Part shown: positions 9,773 to 20,378 of the stretch, in pieces | How the letters are laid out: every line of letters begins with the position of its first letter | Numbering within the stretch: the first letter of the stretch is position 1 | Assembly: GCF_001570525.1 (NCBI RefSeq) | Contig: NZ_BBXC01000015.1 | Coordinates: 259,651-323,650, forward strand | Direction: 5' to 3' | DNA: 64,000 nt | DNA from: Herbidospora sakaeratensis | Lineage (GTDB): Bacteria; Actinomycetota; Actinomycetes; Streptosporangiales; Streptosporangiaceae | Notes under the pieces: generated by a model | Seen by the model: the letters and a program-made list of their open reading frames with translations, nothing else | Database searches by the model: none | What the model was told of the DNA's origin: nothing | Made by a program: the position numbers and the translations under genes

Positions 9773-10839
9773 GCCGTCACGTCCTTCCTGCGGAAGAACC
9801 CGATGATCCCCTTCGGCGCCAGGCCGATGACCAGGATGAACAGCGCGCCCTGGAGGTAGAGCCACGCGTCGGGCAGTTCCTCGCTGAAATAGGTCTTGGC
9901 GTAGCCCATGAGGACCGCCCCGAGCACCGCCCCGGCGAGCGCGAACCGCCCGCCGACGGCCACCGCGACCACCAGTTCCAGCGACGGTACGACGCCCAGC
10001 AGCGCCGGCGAGATGATGCCGACGACCGGCACGAACAGCGCGCCCGCGATGCCGGCCATGACCGCCGAGAGGGTGAAGGTGATCGTCTTCACGGTGGCCG
10101 GGTTGTAGCCGAGGAAGCGCACCCGGTCCTCGCCGTCGCGCACCGCGAGGAGGAGCCGCCCGAACCGCGACCGCTGGAGCTGCCAGGCTCCGAGGAACAG
10201 GACGCCGAGCACGATCGCGACGGTGAAGTAGAGCCCGCGCTGGGTCGAGTCGGCGGCGACGTCCTGGCCGAAGAACTCGAAGAAGTTGGTCAGGCCGTTG
10301 GTGCCGCCGGTGAGCCCCTGCTGGCCGACCAGCAGGATCACCATGGCCGCCGCGAGGGCCTGGGTGAGGATCGCGAAGTAGGCGCCCCGCACCCGTTGCC
10401 GGAACACGAGCGTGCCGAGCAGCCAGGCGACCGCCCCCGGCACGACCACCACCATGGCGATGGCGAAGACGGGGTTGCGGAACGGCTCCCACAGGGCGGG
10501 CAGCGTCTCGACGCCGCTCCAGACCATGAAGTCGGGCAGGCCGTCGCCGGCGTCGTTGAGCTTGAGGTGCATGCCCATGGCGTAGCCGCCGAGGCCGAAG
10601 AACACCCCCTGCCCGAGGGTCAGCATGCCGCCCTGGCCCCAGGCCAGGCCGATGCCGAGGGCGACGATCGCGTAGGTGAGGTACTTGGCCAGCAGCCCGA
10701 GCCGGAACGGCTCCAGCACCAGCGGCATGACCACGAGCCCGATGACCGCGACGAGCGCGAAGAGGGCGGGGCCGCGCCAGTCGCGCGGCTCCTTGACGGG
10801 GGCCTCGGTGACGGGGGGCTTCTCGAGTGTGGCTGTCAT
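9769..10839 (-). CDS. urtC: Urea ABC transporter permease UrtC
   Basis: A 356-residue LivM-type permease with about ten hydrophobic segments. The motif YAIVALGIGLAWGQGGMLTLGQGVFFGLGGYAMGMHL (read here in two parts: the GLAWGQGG and LGQGVFFGLGGYAMG blocks) is typical of UrtC, and the Gly-rich GQQGLTGGTNGLTN loop is also present. It pairs with UrtB to make the membrane channel. It overlaps urtB by ATGA upstream and urtD by ATGA downstream, implying tight translational coupling. Confidence 0.93.
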   Translation of the reverse strand: MTATLEKPPVTEAPVKEPRDWRGPALFALVAVIGLVVMPLVLEPFRLGLLAKYLTYAIVALGIGLAWGQGGMLTLGQGVFFGLGGYAMGMHLKLNDAGDGLPDFMVWSGVETLPALWEPFRNPVFAIAMVVVVPGAVAWLLGTLVFRQRVRGAYFAILTQALAAAMVILLVGQQGLTGGTNGLTNFFEFFGQDVAADSTQRGLYFTVAIVLGVLFLGAWQLQRSRFGRLLLAVRDGEDRVRFLGYNPATVKTITFTLSAVMAGIAGALFVPVVGIISPALLGVVPSLELVVAVAVGGRFALAGAVLGAVLMGYAKTYFSEELPDAWLYLQGALFILVIGLAPKGIIGFFRRKDVTA

Positions 10840-11702
10840 GTCAGCGCCCTTGAACGGAGGACGAACAGGCCCTGCGGCCGGAACTGGAGGAAGGCGATGA
10901 TCACCGCGAACACGATCACCTTGGCCAGGCTCGCGTTGGTCCAGAACTCCGCGTACGAGTTCAGCAGCCCCAGCGCGAGCGCGGCGATGACCGCGCCGCG
11001 CAGCTGCCCGAGGCCGCCCGCGACGACCACGAGGAACGCGTCGACGATGTAGTAGGTGCCGAGCGTCGGCCCCACCGGGCCGATCAGGGTCAGCGCGACC
11101 CCGGCGATCCCGGCCAGCCCCGACCCGATGAAGAAGGTGCGCTGGTCGACCCGCCCGGTGTTGATCCCGCTGGTCGCGGCGAGCTGCCGGTTCTGCATCA
11201 CGGCCTGCATCCGGCGTCCCTGCGCGCTCCGGTTCATGTAGACCCAGATCGCCACGACCGACCCCACGGCCAGCAGCAGGATGAACAGCCGGTTGTACGG
11301 CATCGGCCCGAGCGCCCCCTGCAGCCAGGCAGGCGAGAGCACCTGCACGTTCGGCGCGCCGAACAGGTCGCGCGCCACCTGCTGGAGGACGAGCGAGACG
11401 CCCCAGGTGAGCAGCAGCGTGTCGAGCGGCCGTCCGTAGAAGTGCCGGATCGCCGCGCGTTCGAGGATCAGCCCCATCAGCCCGGCCACCAGGAACGCCA
11501 CCGGCAGCGCCACCAGCACCGCGTTCCGGCCGGCGAAGTCCTGCAGCAGGTAGGCCGTGTACGCGCCGGCCATGATGAACTCGCCGTGGGCCATGTTGAT
11601 CACGCCCATCTGCCCGAACGTGAACGTCAGCCCGAGCGCGATGAGCAGCAGGACCGCCCCGATCGACAGTCCGATCGGCAGCTGGTTGAGGATTCCCTCC
11701 AC
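10836..11702 (-). CDS. urtB: Urea ABC transporter permease UrtB
   Basis: A 288-residue LivH-type permease beginning MEGILNQLPIGLSIGAVLLL with the conserved GQMGVINMAHGEFIMAGAYTAY block near residue 30-55. It is the short form of UrtB without an extended N-terminal domain. The start is a GTG at 11702 preceded by AAAGGGGG. A strong GC hairpin separates it from urtA, which may lower expression of the membrane genes relative to the binding protein. Confidence 0.92.
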   Translation of the reverse strand: MEGILNQLPIGLSIGAVLLLIALGLTFTFGQMGVINMAHGEFIMAGAYTAYLLQDFAGRNAVLVALPVAFLVAGLMGLILERAAIRHFYGRPLDTLLLTWGVSLVLQQVARDLFGAPNVQVLSPAWLQGALGPMPYNRLFILLLAVGSVVAIWVYMNRSAQGRRMQAVMQNRQLAATSGINTGRVDQRTFFIGSGLAGIAGVALTLIGPVGPTLGTYYIVDAFLVVVAGGLGQLRGAVIAALALGLLNSYAEFWTNASLAKVIVFAVIIAFLQFRPQGLFVLRSRALT

Positions 11703-11726
11703 CCTGCCCCCTTTCTGGAAGTACGG

Positions 11727-11754
11727 TCCCGGGGCGCGCGCGGGCGCCCCGGGA
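11727..11754 (-). promoter_or_regulatory. Intercistronic hairpin between urtA and urtB
   Basis: TCCCGGGGCGC (11727-11737) and GCGCCCCGGGA (11744-11754) are perfect 11-bp arms around a 6-base loop in the 60-base gap after urtA. There is no U-tract. In binding-protein-dependent transporters such structures usually cause partial termination or protect the upstream message, giving excess binding protein. That role is inferred. Confidence 0.7.
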
Positions 11755-11762
11755 AGTCGGCG

Positions 11763-12992
11763 TCAGGAGGCGAGGCTCCCGGCCCACGGATACGACTTCA
11801 GGTAGGGGTCGGGCTTGATCGGCTCACCCGAGTTCCAGACCTCCTTGATCAGCCCGTCGGGCTGGATGATGCCGATCCGAGCCGTCTTGTACATGTGCTG
11901 CGTCTCGCCGTCGATGGTGACCAGGCCCTCGGGACGCTCCAGCGCGATCCCGCCGGACGCCTTCTTCACCGCCTCGACCTCGACGGTGCCGGCCTTCTTG
12001 ACCGCCTCGGCCCACAGGTAGACCGCGTTGTAGCCGGCCTCCATCGGGTCGGAGGTGACCTTGGCGTCGCCGTACTTGGCCTTGAAGGCGGCCACGAACT
12101 TGCTGTTGGCCGCGTTCTCGGTGGTCTGGTAGTAGTTCCACGCCACCGGGTGGCCGACGATGTTGTCGACGCCGATTCCGGTGACCTCCTCCTCGGCCAC
12201 CGAAACCGAGAGCACGGGCATCGACTCGGCGGTCACGCCGGCGCTCTTCAATTGTTTGAAGAAGGCCACGTTGCTGTCGCCGTTCAGCGTGTTGAAAACC
12301 GCGTCGGGCTTGGCCTGAACGACCTTGTTGGTCAATGTGGAGTATTCGGTGTGGCCGAGCGGCGTGTATTCCTCGCCGAGGACCGTCATTCCGTTCGCGG
12401 CCGCGTACGCCTTGATGATCTTGTTGGCGGTACGGGGGAAGACGTAGTCGCTGCCGACCAGGAAGATCTTGGTCTTGCCCTGTTCCTTCAGGTAGTCCAG
12501 ACCCGGGATGATCTGCTGGTTGGTCGTCGCGCCGGTGTAGAAGATGTACGGGGAGGACTCCAGGCCCTCGTACTGGACCGGATACCAGAGCAGCGCCTTG
12601 TGGCGTTCGAAGACCGGGAGCATCGCCTTGCGCGAGGCCGACGTCCAGCCGCCGAAGACGGTGGCGACCTTGTCCTGGCTGATCAGCTTGTTGGCCTTCT
12701 CGGCGAAGGTCGGCCAGTCGGAGGCGCCGTCCTCGACCACCGGTTCGAGCTGCTTGCCGAGCACGCCGCCCGCGGCGTTGATCTCCTCGATCGCGAGCAG
12801 CTCGGCGTCGCGGACCGTGACCTCGCTGATGGCCATCGTGCCGCTCAGCGAGTGCAGCAGGCCGACCTTGATGGTGTTTCCGCCCGCCGCGGCTCCGCCA
12901 CCGGCCGTGCTCTCGGTCGGCTCGCCGCCGCAGGCGGCCAGCGCCAGCACCAGCCCCGCGCCCACCGCGGTCCGTAAGAATGCGTTAAGCAA
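11763..12992 (-). CDS. urtA: Urea ABC transporter substrate-binding lipoprotein UrtA
   Basis: A 409-residue periplasmic-type binding protein of the Peripla_BP_5 family. The start is TTG at 12992, chosen because AAGGAGG lies 7 bases upstream and the next 20 residues form a lipoprotein signal ending LALAACGG. Mature segments [48 protein letters not shown] and [10 protein letters not shown]... are close to known UrtA. It is the first urt gene, divergent from urease with 230 bases between, where GlnR-like boxes are seen. Confidence 0.93.
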   Translation of the reverse strand: MLNAFLRTAVGAGLVLALAACGGEPTESTAGGGAAAGGNTIKVGLLHSLSGTMAISEVTVRDAELLAIEEINAAGGVLGKQLEPVVEDGASDWPTFAEKANKLISQDKVATVFGGWTSASRKAMLPVFERHKALLWYPVQYEGLESSPYIFYTGATTNQQIIPGLDYLKEQGKTKIFLVGSDYVFPRTANKIIKAYAAANGMTVLGEEYTPLGHTEYSTLTNKVVQAKPDAVFNTLNGDSNVAFFKQLKSAGVTAESMPVLSVSVAEEEVTGIGVDNIVGHPVAWNYYQTTENAANSKFVAAFKAKYGDAKVTSDPMEAGYNAVYLWAEAVKKAGTVEVEAVKKASGGIALERPEGLVTIDGETQHMYKTARIGIIQPDGLIKEVWNSGEPIKPDPYLKSYPWAGSLAS

Positions 12993-13058
12993 TGAATTTC
13001 CTCCTTGCCGATACGGCCCCCGCACCGACCCATCTGCCGCAAAGGTGATCGAGCGCGA

Positions 13059-13070
13059 TTTCCCGGGAAA
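13059..13070. promoter_or_regulatory. TTTCCCGGGAAA palindrome upstream of urtA
   Basis: A perfect 12-bp palindrome, TTTCCCGGGAAA, set in GAT...ATC flanks, lies 67 bases upstream of the urtA start codon. Its place would be near a urtA promoter. No regulator is identified for it. Confidence 0.3.
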
Positions 13071-13079
13071 ATCGGGGAG

Positions 13080-13095
13080 GTTAATAGCCGATTAC
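13080..13095 (-). promoter_or_regulatory. Candidate GlnR-type box upstream of urtA
   Basis: Read toward urtA, GTAAT-N6-TTAAC resembles the actinobacterial GlnR consensus GTnAC-N6-GnAAC with two or three mismatches. It is 88 bases upstream of the urtA start, a usual distance for activation. The match is weak and rests on context. Confidence 0.25.
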
Positions 13096-13185
13096 TGAAA
13101 CTTCACCCAACGGACGAACGCTACGGACGGCGCTATCATTGACCGGCGGCGCCGGAAAACGCGGAAACGCGTCCGTCATCACCCC

Positions 13186-13217
13186 GAAACGCCATTGAAA
13201 CCGATCTTTCTTAGGGT
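13186..13217 (+). promoter_or_regulatory. ureA promoter region with candidate GlnR box
   Basis: GAAAC-GCCATT-GAAAC (13186-13201) is a direct repeat with an 11-base period, matching GTnAC-N6-GnAAC at all but one informative base of the first half. TAGGGT (13212-13217) is a -10 box ending 6 bases before the ureA ATG, so the mRNA is probably leaderless. The box would then cover about -38 to -23, overlapping the -35 region, where a bound regulator would repress. Confidence 0.4.
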
Positions 13218-13223
13218 CCGGCC

Positions 13224-13522
<299 letters not shown>

Positions 13523-13526
<4 letters not shown>

Positions 13527-13841
13527 CGGTCCCCGGAGAGATCGTGCCGGGCGCCGAGCCCGTGCCGCTGAACCCGGGGCGCGAGCGGGTGACCCTGCGC
13601 GTGGTGAACACCGCCGACCGGCCCGTCCAGGTGGGCTCCCACTACCATTTCGCCGCCGCCAACCCGGGGCTGGAGTTCGACCGCGAGGCCGCCTGGGGCC
13701 ACCGTCTCGACGTGCCGGCGGGCACCGCCGTCCGGTTCGAGCCGGGCGTCGAGCGCGACGTCACCCTGGTGCCCATGGCCGGGAAGCGGGTCGTGCCCGG
13801 CCTGCGCTCCGAATGGGCCGGCCCTCTCGACGGGAACCCCC

Positions 13842-13849
<8 letters not shown>
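13523..13849 (+). CDS. ureB: Urease subunit beta
   Basis: A 108-residue protein with [20 protein letters not shown] at the start and the hallmark [22 protein letters not shown] and [15 protein letters not shown] blocks of UreB. It forms the (alpha-beta-gamma)3 urease with UreA and UreC. It starts inside the ureA stop (ATGA) and overlaps ureC by 8 bases, indicating coupled translation and balanced subunit supply. Confidence 0.97.
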
Positions 13850-15554
<1,705 letters not shown>

Positions 15555-15564
15555 GCGAACGGCC

Positions 15565-16293
15565 ATGGACGCAACGGCCTCCGGAGACCCCGCCATGAAC
15601 GGCGCCCCCGGACAGCCGCCGACACCCGGCCTGGCCGGCCTGCTGCTGCTCGCCGACTCGCGGCTGCCCGCGGGCGGCCACGCCCATTCGGGCGGCGCGG
15701 AGGAGGCGTGCCGCGTCGGCGCGATCTCCGGCCCCGAGGACCTGGCGCGGTTCCTCCGGGGCCGGCTCGCGACGGCGGGCCGGGTGGCGGCGGCGCTGGC
15801 CTGGTCCGCCTGCGCGGGCGCGGGTGAGAGCACGGGCGCGGCCGAAAGCGCGTGGCGGCTGCTCGACGCCGAGGCCGACGCCCGGATCGCCTCGCCCGCC
15901 CAGCGGCTGGCCAGCCGCACCCAGGGCCGCCTGCTGGTCAGGACCGCCAAGAGGATCTGGCCGTCTCCGGCGCTCGCGACGCTGGCCCGGGAAGTGCCCG
16001 ACGGCGCGCACCACCCGATCGCCCTCGGCGTCGCCGCGCAGGCCGCCGGGTGCACCCCCGAGCAGGCCGCCATGGCGGCCGCGTACACGTCCGTCACCGG
16101 TGCGGCCACCGCCGCGGTCAGGTTGCTGGGGCTCGACCCGGTGACCGTGCACCGCGTCCTGGCCGACCTCCCCTATGACTCGGTCATCGCCGAACAGCAC
16201 GACTGGTCCGCGCTACCCGCGCACGCCGCCCCCGCTCTCGATCTGCTGGCCGAACAGCACCTACGTACGGAGGTAAGGCTCTTTGTCAGCTAA
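15565..16293 (+). CDS. ureF: Urease accessory protein UreF
   Basis: A 242-residue helical accessory protein. [22 protein letters not shown] (the ADSRLP and GGHAHSGG parts) corresponds to the UreF N-terminal motif, and the C-terminal half contains [20 protein letters not shown]. UreF with UreD and UreG forms the activation complex that delivers nickel and CO2 to apo-urease and gates GTP hydrolysis by UreG. An internal ATG at 15595 is an alternative start after a short non-conserved N-terminus. It overlaps ureG by 11 bases. Confidence 0.9.
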   Translation: MDATASGDPAMNGAPGQPPTPGLAGLLLLADSRLPAGGHAHSGGAEEACRVGAISGPEDLARFLRGRLATAGRVAAALAWSACAGAGESTGAAESAWRLLDAEADARIASPAQRLASRTQGRLLVRTAKRIWPSPALATLAREVPDGAHHPIALGVAAQAAGCTPEQAAMAAAYTSVTGAATAAVRLLGLDPVTVHRVLADLPYDSVIAEQHDWSALPAHAAPALDLLAEQHLRTEVRLFVS

Positions 16294-16960
16294 CCACGAT
16301 GACCACCACGACGCCCCCGACGGGCACGGCCGGGCGCTGCGCCTGGGCATCGGCGGCCCGGTCGGGAGCGGCAAGACCGCCCTGACCGCGGCGCTCTGCC
16401 GGAGCCTCGGGCCCTCGCTCCGCCTCGGCGTGGTCACCAACGACATCTACACGACCGAGGACGCCGACTTCCTGCGCAGGGCCGGCGTCATCGACCCCGA
16501 ACGGATCATGGCCGTGCAGACGGGCTGCTGCCCGCACACCGCGATCCGCGACGACATCGCCGCCAACATCGACGCCGTCGAGACCCTGGAGGAGCGCTTC
16601 GGCCCCCTCGACCTGGTCATCGTCGAGTCGGGCGGCGACAACCTGACCGCGACGTTCAGCCGGGGCCTGGCCGACCGCCAGATCTTCGTCCTGGACGTCT
16701 CCGGCGGCGACAAGGTGCCCCGCAAGGGCGGCCCCGGCGTCACGTCGGCCGACCTGCTGGTGGTCAACAAGACCGACCTCGCCCCGATGGTCGGCGCCGA
16801 CCTCACGGTCATGTCCCGCGACGCGGCGGCCGTCCGGGAAGGCAAGCCGGTGTTGTTCACCTCGATCCGTGAGGACAAGGGCGCCCACTCGGTCGCCGAA
16901 TGGGTGTCCGGCGTCGTCGAGTCGTGGCGGCACCAGCACTCCCACAGCCACCTGTCATGA
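16283..16960 (+). CDS. ureG: Urease accessory GTPase UreG with His-rich ends
   Basis: A 225-residue SIMIBI-class GTPase. The P-loop is [13 protein letters not shown] near residue 24, the nickel-binding CPH is in [12 protein letters not shown], and [16 protein letters not shown] and NKTDLAP follow. The start is TTG at 16283, preceded by GGAGG at 8 bases. The N-terminus has four His in the first 15 residues and the C-terminus ends [10 protein letters not shown]. Such tails bind nickel and may replace UreE, which is absent from the cluster. It overlaps ureD by ATGA. Confidence 0.96.
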   Translation: MSANHDDHHDAPDGHGRALRLGIGGPVGSGKTALTAALCRSLGPSLRLGVVTNDIYTTEDADFLRRAGVIDPERIMAVQTGCCPHTAIRDDIAANIDAVETLEERFGPLDLVIVESGGDNLTATFSRGLADRQIFVLDVSGGDKVPRKGGPGVTSADLLVVNKTDLAPMVGADLTVMSRDAAAVREGKPVLFTSIREDKGAHSVAEWVSGVVESWRHQHSHSHLS

Positions 16961-17676
16961 CGAAGGCGCTGGTCCGGGCCCGTGCGATCCTCCGCACGGG
17001 CCTGGACGACCGGGGCCGCACCCGCATCGAGACGATGCGCTCCGACCCGCCGATCACGTTGCGCCAGACGGGCCCCGGAGAGGTCCACCTGGTCAGCACC
17101 GGCGCGGGCCCCCTGGGCGGCGACCGGTTGAGACTCGACGTGGAGGTCGCCGAGGGCACCTCCCTGACGGTCCGCTCCATCGCGAGCACGCTGGTGCTCC
17201 CCGGCACCGGCGCTTCCCTGATGGAGATCCACGTGTACGTCGCCTCCGGCGGCTCCCTGGTCTTCGCCCCCGAGCCGACGGTCCTGGCGGCGGGCTGCGA
17301 CCACCGGATGACCACGGCCGTCACCCTGGCGCCCGACGCGTCCCTGTTCTGGCGCGAGGAGATCGTCTTCGGCCGCCACGGCGAACGGCCGGGCCGCTGC
17401 CACTCCCGCTTCGACGCGACGGCCGGCGGACGCCCCCTGCTCCGTCAGGAGTTGGTCGTCGGCGACCCGGACTCCGACGGCAGCCCGGCGGTGTTCGGCA
17501 CGGCCCGCTGCGTCGGCAGCACCCTGATCACGACCGAGTGCAAGGAGGCGGAGGTGGCCGAAGGGGTCGCGGTGCTCCCCCTGGCCGGTCCCGGCACCCT
17601 GGTCTCGGCGCTCGCGGCCGACGCGGTCGAACTCCGGAACCGCCTCTCCTGGGGAGAAAGCCGCGTGTCTGTTTAG
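16957..17676 (+). CDS. ureD: Urease accessory protein UreD (UreH)
   Basis: A 239-residue protein of the UreD family, the scaffold that binds apo-urease. The [21 protein letters not shown] segment (here the GPLGGDRL motif), [15 protein letters not shown] and [17 protein letters not shown] are family features, as is the [13 protein letters not shown] region. It is short, as is usual in actinobacteria. The start at 16957 overlaps the ureG stop; upstream in-frame sequence is a shadow of ureG. Last gene of the cluster. Confidence 0.92.
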   Translation: MTKALVRARAILRTGLDDRGRTRIETMRSDPPITLRQTGPGEVHLVSTGAGPLGGDRLRLDVEVAEGTSLTVRSIASTLVLPGTGASLMEIHVYVASGGSLVFAPEPTVLAAGCDHRMTTAVTLAPDASLFWREEIVFGRHGERPGRCHSRFDATAGGRPLLRQELVVGDPDSDGSPAVFGTARCVGSTLITTECKEAEVAEGVAVLPLAGPGTLVSALAADAVELRNRLSWGESRVSV

Positions 17677-17700
17677 GCAGATTCGCCGGCGCGAGCCGCC

Positions 17701-17706
17701 TAGGGT
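17701..17706 (+). promoter_or_regulatory. -10 box of a leaderless promoter
   Basis: TAGGGT ends exactly 6 bases before the GTG start at 17713, the same box and spacing as at ureA. It predicts a leaderless message for the membrane protein gene, independent of the urease operon. Confidence 0.45.
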
Positions 17707-17712
17707 GGAGAG

Positions 17713-18195
17713 GTGGCAACCGCACATCCCCCCACACCGGATCGAAGCGGGACAAGCACCTTATTGGGGCTGGCCGTCGTGATAGCGGGGCTCGGCCTGG
17801 CCATGACCGGAGTGCTGCCCTGGTTCGGCATCAGCGCCACGTTCGGGGTCGTCAACGCCGACCTGACCGCCGTCCACGGAACCGAGGACGCGGCCGGCTG
17901 GTGGGTCATGGGATCGGGCGTCGTCGCCGCCGCGCTGGGCGCGCTGGGCATCTCCCGCAGCCGCATCATCACCGGCCTGGCCATCCTGCCGGGCGCGGTC
18001 GCGGCGTTCTCACTGGCCATGTTCCTGACCAGGCCCCATGGGTTCGACCGCCTCTCGATGGCCATCCCTGGCCTGGTCTCGGTCGAACCCACGATCATGT
18101 ACGGCTGGTTCGCCGGCCTCGGCGCCTCGGTCGTGGTCGCGGCGCTGGCCTGCCTGGCCCTGGCGAGCCGGCGTCAGCCGCCCGATCAGTCGTAG
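17713..18195 (+). CDS. Four-helix integral membrane protein, unknown function
   Basis: A 160-residue protein with four predicted transmembrane helices: about residues 16-38 (LLGLAVVIAGLGLAMTGVLP), 58-80, 86-106 and 133-153. Helix 1 is followed by a short loop with PWFGI and a Trp-Trp pair begins helix 2. The layout resembles the small Trp-operon-associated membrane protein family of actinobacteria, but I do not recognise it with certainty. The start is GTG 13 bases after a TAGGGT box begins. It converges on era and overlaps its end by 10 bases. Confidence 0.75.
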   Translation: MATAHPPTPDRSGTSTLLGLAVVIAGLGLAMTGVLPWFGISATFGVVNADLTAVHGTEDAAGWWVMGSGVVAAALGALGISRSRIITGLAILPGAVAAFSLAMFLTRPHGFDRLSMAIPGLVSVEPTIMYGWFAGLGASVVVAALACLALASRRQPPDQS

Positions 18196-19100
18196 AAGCC
18201 GAGCCGGCGCAGCTGCTTCGGGTCGCGCTGCCACTCCTTGGCGACCTTGACCCGCAGGTCGAGGTAGACGCGGCTGCCGAGCAGCGCCTCGATCTGCTTG
18301 CGGGCCCTGCTGCCCACGTCCTTCAGCCGCGAGCCGCCCGGGCCGATGACGATGGCCTTCTGCGAGTCGCGCTCGACGAACATGAACGCGTAGACGTCGA
18401 GCAGGTCGTCGCGCCCCTCACGGGGGCCCATCTCCTCGACGACCACCGCGATCGAGTGGGGCAGCTCGTCGCGCACGCCTTCGAGCGCCGCCTCGCGGAT
18501 CAGCTCGCCGACCAGCACCTGCTCGGGCTCGTCGGTCAGCTCGCCGCCCGCGTACAGCGGGGGCGACTCGGGCAGGCGCTCGATCAGCAGGTCGGCCAGC
18601 ACGTCGAGCTGGTCGTCGCCCTTCGCCGACACCGGCACGATCTCGGCGAACTCCGCCAGCTGCGACACCGCGAGCAGTTGCTTGGCGACCTGCTCGCGGG
18701 AGGCCAGGTCGCACTTGGTGACCACCGCGACAACGGGCGTCTTCTTGACCGCGCCGAGCTTCTCGGCGATGAACCGGTCGCCCTTGCCGATGGGCTCGTT
18801 GGCCGGGACGCAGAACCCCAGCACGTCGACCTCGGTCAGCGTGGAGAGCACCAGGCTGTCGAGCCGCTCGCCCAGCAGGGTGCGGGGCCGGTGGAGGCCG
18901 GGGGTGTCGACGATGACGAGCTGCGCGTCGGGCCGGTGGACGATGCCGCGGATCACCCGCCGGGTGGTCTGGGGCTTGGAGGAGGTGATCGCGACCTTGG
19001 TGCCGACCAGGGCGTTCATCAAGGTCGACTTGCCCACGTTGGGCCGCCCCACGAACGCGGCGAACCCCGCACGGTGCGCAGACCCCGGCCGATCAGACAT
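18186..19100 (-). CDS. era: GTPase Era
   Basis: A 304-residue GTPase for 30S assembly that binds the 3' end of 16S rRNA. G1 is GRPNVGKSTLMNAL (about residue 18), G2 lies in SSKPQTTRR, G3 is DTPGLH, G4 is TKCD and G5 is SAK. The C-terminal KH domain contains VIGPGGSRLKDVGSRAR. It overlaps by 8 bases the upstream deaminase-like gene, an association common in actinobacteria, where the two are followed upstream by CBS, ybeY and phoH genes. Here about 4 kb of other genes separate the two parts. Confidence 0.97.
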   Translation of the reverse strand: MSDRPGSAHRAGFAAFVGRPNVGKSTLMNALVGTKVAITSSKPQTTRRVIRGIVHRPDAQLVIVDTPGLHRPRTLLGERLDSLVLSTLTEVDVLGFCVPANEPIGKGDRFIAEKLGAVKKTPVVAVVTKCDLASREQVAKQLLAVSQLAEFAEIVPVSAKGDDQLDVLADLLIERLPESPPLYAGGELTDEPEQVLVGELIREAALEGVRDELPHSIAVVVEEMGPREGRDDLLDVYAFMFVERDSQKAIVIGPGGSRLKDVGSRARKQIEALLGSRVYLDLRVKVAKEWQRDPKQLRRLGFYD

Positions 19101-19422
19101 AACGACCTTTCAGCGAACCGTCGAGGCCCGCGTGGAACAGAATCGCGTTGCCCATGTCCTCCACCGCCGCCAGGTCTTCCTGGGCAGGCTCCTCGGCGTC
19201 GCTGACCAGCGCGGCGGCCTCCAGGCCCTGGGCCCCGCTCGACACGGCCGTCGCCACCGCGACCTGCACGGCGGTCAGCCGCAGCGAGGGCAGGTTCACG
19301 TCGGTCGCGGCATAGGTCCGGCCGGTCTCGTCACGGACGGCGGCGCCTTCGGCGGTGCCGTTCCTGGCCCTGGCCGACCGCGCCAGGGTGAGGATCTTTT
19401 CGTCTTCAGGGTCGAGCGTCAC
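19093..19422 (-). CDS. Cytidine-deaminase-like protein lacking zinc ligands
   Basis: A 109-residue protein. The segment ARARNGTAEGAAVRDETGRTYAA-DVNLPSLRLTAVQVAVATAVSSG (discontinuous) aligns with the N-terminal two-thirds of cytidine deaminases. At the catalytic site, where active enzymes have CAE in LTLCAE, this protein has TAV, and the second PCGxC motif is absent. It is therefore predicted to be catalytically dead. Similar genes sit next to era in many actinobacteria and are often annotated as cytidine deaminase; a structural or regulatory role with Era is a guess. It overlaps both neighbours by 4-8 bases. Confidence 0.8.
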   Translation of the reverse strand: MTLDPEDEKILTLARSARARNGTAEGAAVRDETGRTYAATDVNLPSLRLTAVQVAVATAVSSGAQGLEAAALVSDAEEPAQEDLAAVEDMGNAILFHAGLDGSLKGRYV

Positions 19423-20075
19423 AGGTCAAGGGTAGCGACCTTGCGGGACACCAACCGGGCCAGTTCCTCGGTCGTGCGGGCGTCGGCGCCGCTCATGCCG
19501 CCGTTCACCAGGCCGATCACCGCCCCGCCCTGGCGGGCCACGATCAGGTGCATCTCGTAGGGGTAGCCGCCGACCCGGCCGACCAGGCGGCGCGCGACGC
19601 CCCCGCCTTCGAGGATGCTCTCCGGCACCGCGAGCGGGGCCACGGTCAGCCGGTTGACCTCGCCGGGGGCCTGGTCGCGGGCCGTGGTGCACTTCCGGGA
19701 GGCCTGGGCCAGTTCGTCCATCTGGTCGGCGGCCTCGCGGGAGCCGTACAGGGCGAGCGAGACGGCGGCCGTCTGGCCGACGCCCTCGCCCAGGTAGCTG
19801 GCGGTGGTGGCGGCGGTCAGGCCCTTGCGGGCGGGCCGGCCGGCCATCAGGTTGAACAGGCGGCGGCACTCCTGGACGACCGGTTCGAAGGGCTCCTCCC
19901 AGCCCGGCCGCGAGCGGGTCGCGAAGCCGCGCGGGATCTCGTCGAGGTCGGCGAACAGCGCCTTGATCTTGAGCGCCTGGGGGGTGGTGCGGGCGTCGCC
20001 CACGGGGCCGGATCCGCACCCGGCGACGGCGGCGGCGAGCAGACAGCAGGCGATGGTGAATTTCGCCACGCGCAT
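19419..20075 (-). CDS. Putative lipoprotein, unknown function
   Basis: A 218-residue secreted protein. The first 20 residues form a lipoprotein signal, MRVAKFTIACCLLAAAVAGC, with AVAGC as lipobox. The mature part has no recognised domain but shows conserved-looking features: LFADLDEIPRGFATRSRPGW, Cys residues in VVQECRRLFNL and SRKCTTARDQ that may form a disulphide, and a C-terminal beta-rich half ending VSRKVATLDL. It resembles the PknH-sensor-like lipoproteins of actinobacteria in general plan, but this is not established. It is translationally coupled (4-base overlap) to the deaminase-like gene. Confidence 0.75.
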   Translation of the reverse strand: MRVAKFTIACCLLAAAVAGCGSGPVGDARTTPQALKIKALFADLDEIPRGFATRSRPGWEEPFEPVVQECRRLFNLMAGRPARKGLTAATTASYLGEGVGQTAAVSLALYGSREAADQMDELAQASRKCTTARDQAPGEVNRLTVAPLAVPESILEGGGVARRLVGRVGGYPYEMHLIVARQGGAVIGLVNGGMSGADARTTEELARLVSRKVATLDL

Positions 20076-20141
20076 TTCCAGGTCCCCCCGTCGACATCCC
20101 CCGGGCTCTATTCCCGGATGTCAACGGGCCTAAAAACATCA

Positions 20142-20174
20142 TTAGGGGGCTCCCGCCGGACGAGAGCCCCCTAA
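20142..20174. terminator. Strong intergenic hairpin
   Basis: TTAGGGGGCTC (20142-20152) and GAGCCCCCTAA (20164-20174) form a perfect 11-bp stem. It lies between the start of the minus-strand lipoprotein gene and a plus-strand gene 205 bases on, so it is upstream of both. It could end antisense or read-through transcripts, or be a 5' leader structure. There is no long U-tract. Confidence 0.45.
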
Positions 20175-20207
20175 TCGATGATCCCCCTCAGATCAGCCGG
20201 TGCGCCG

Positions 20208-20264
20208 CGAACCCCTCCCGGCGCACCGATCGACCCCTTGTGCGGCGCCCCGAACCCCTCCCGG
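20208..20264. repeat. Two copies of CGAACCCCTCCCGG
   Basis: The 14-mer CGAACCCCTCCCGG occurs at 20208-20221 and 20251-20264, a 43-base period, with related flanks (GCGCCG/GCGCCC before, CGC after). It lies in the 300-base gap between the lipoprotein gene and the plus-strand cassette. It may be a tandem operator or a chance duplication. Confidence 0.5.
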
Positions 20265-20378
20265 ACGCCGTGGAACAAGAATGCCGGGGATGACTTGCAA
20301 GTCGCTTAAAGAACGCTTGCGGAGAAACTCCTCGCCGGATGCAAGACACACCCAAGCGGGTGTGAGCATCCTTGGCAC

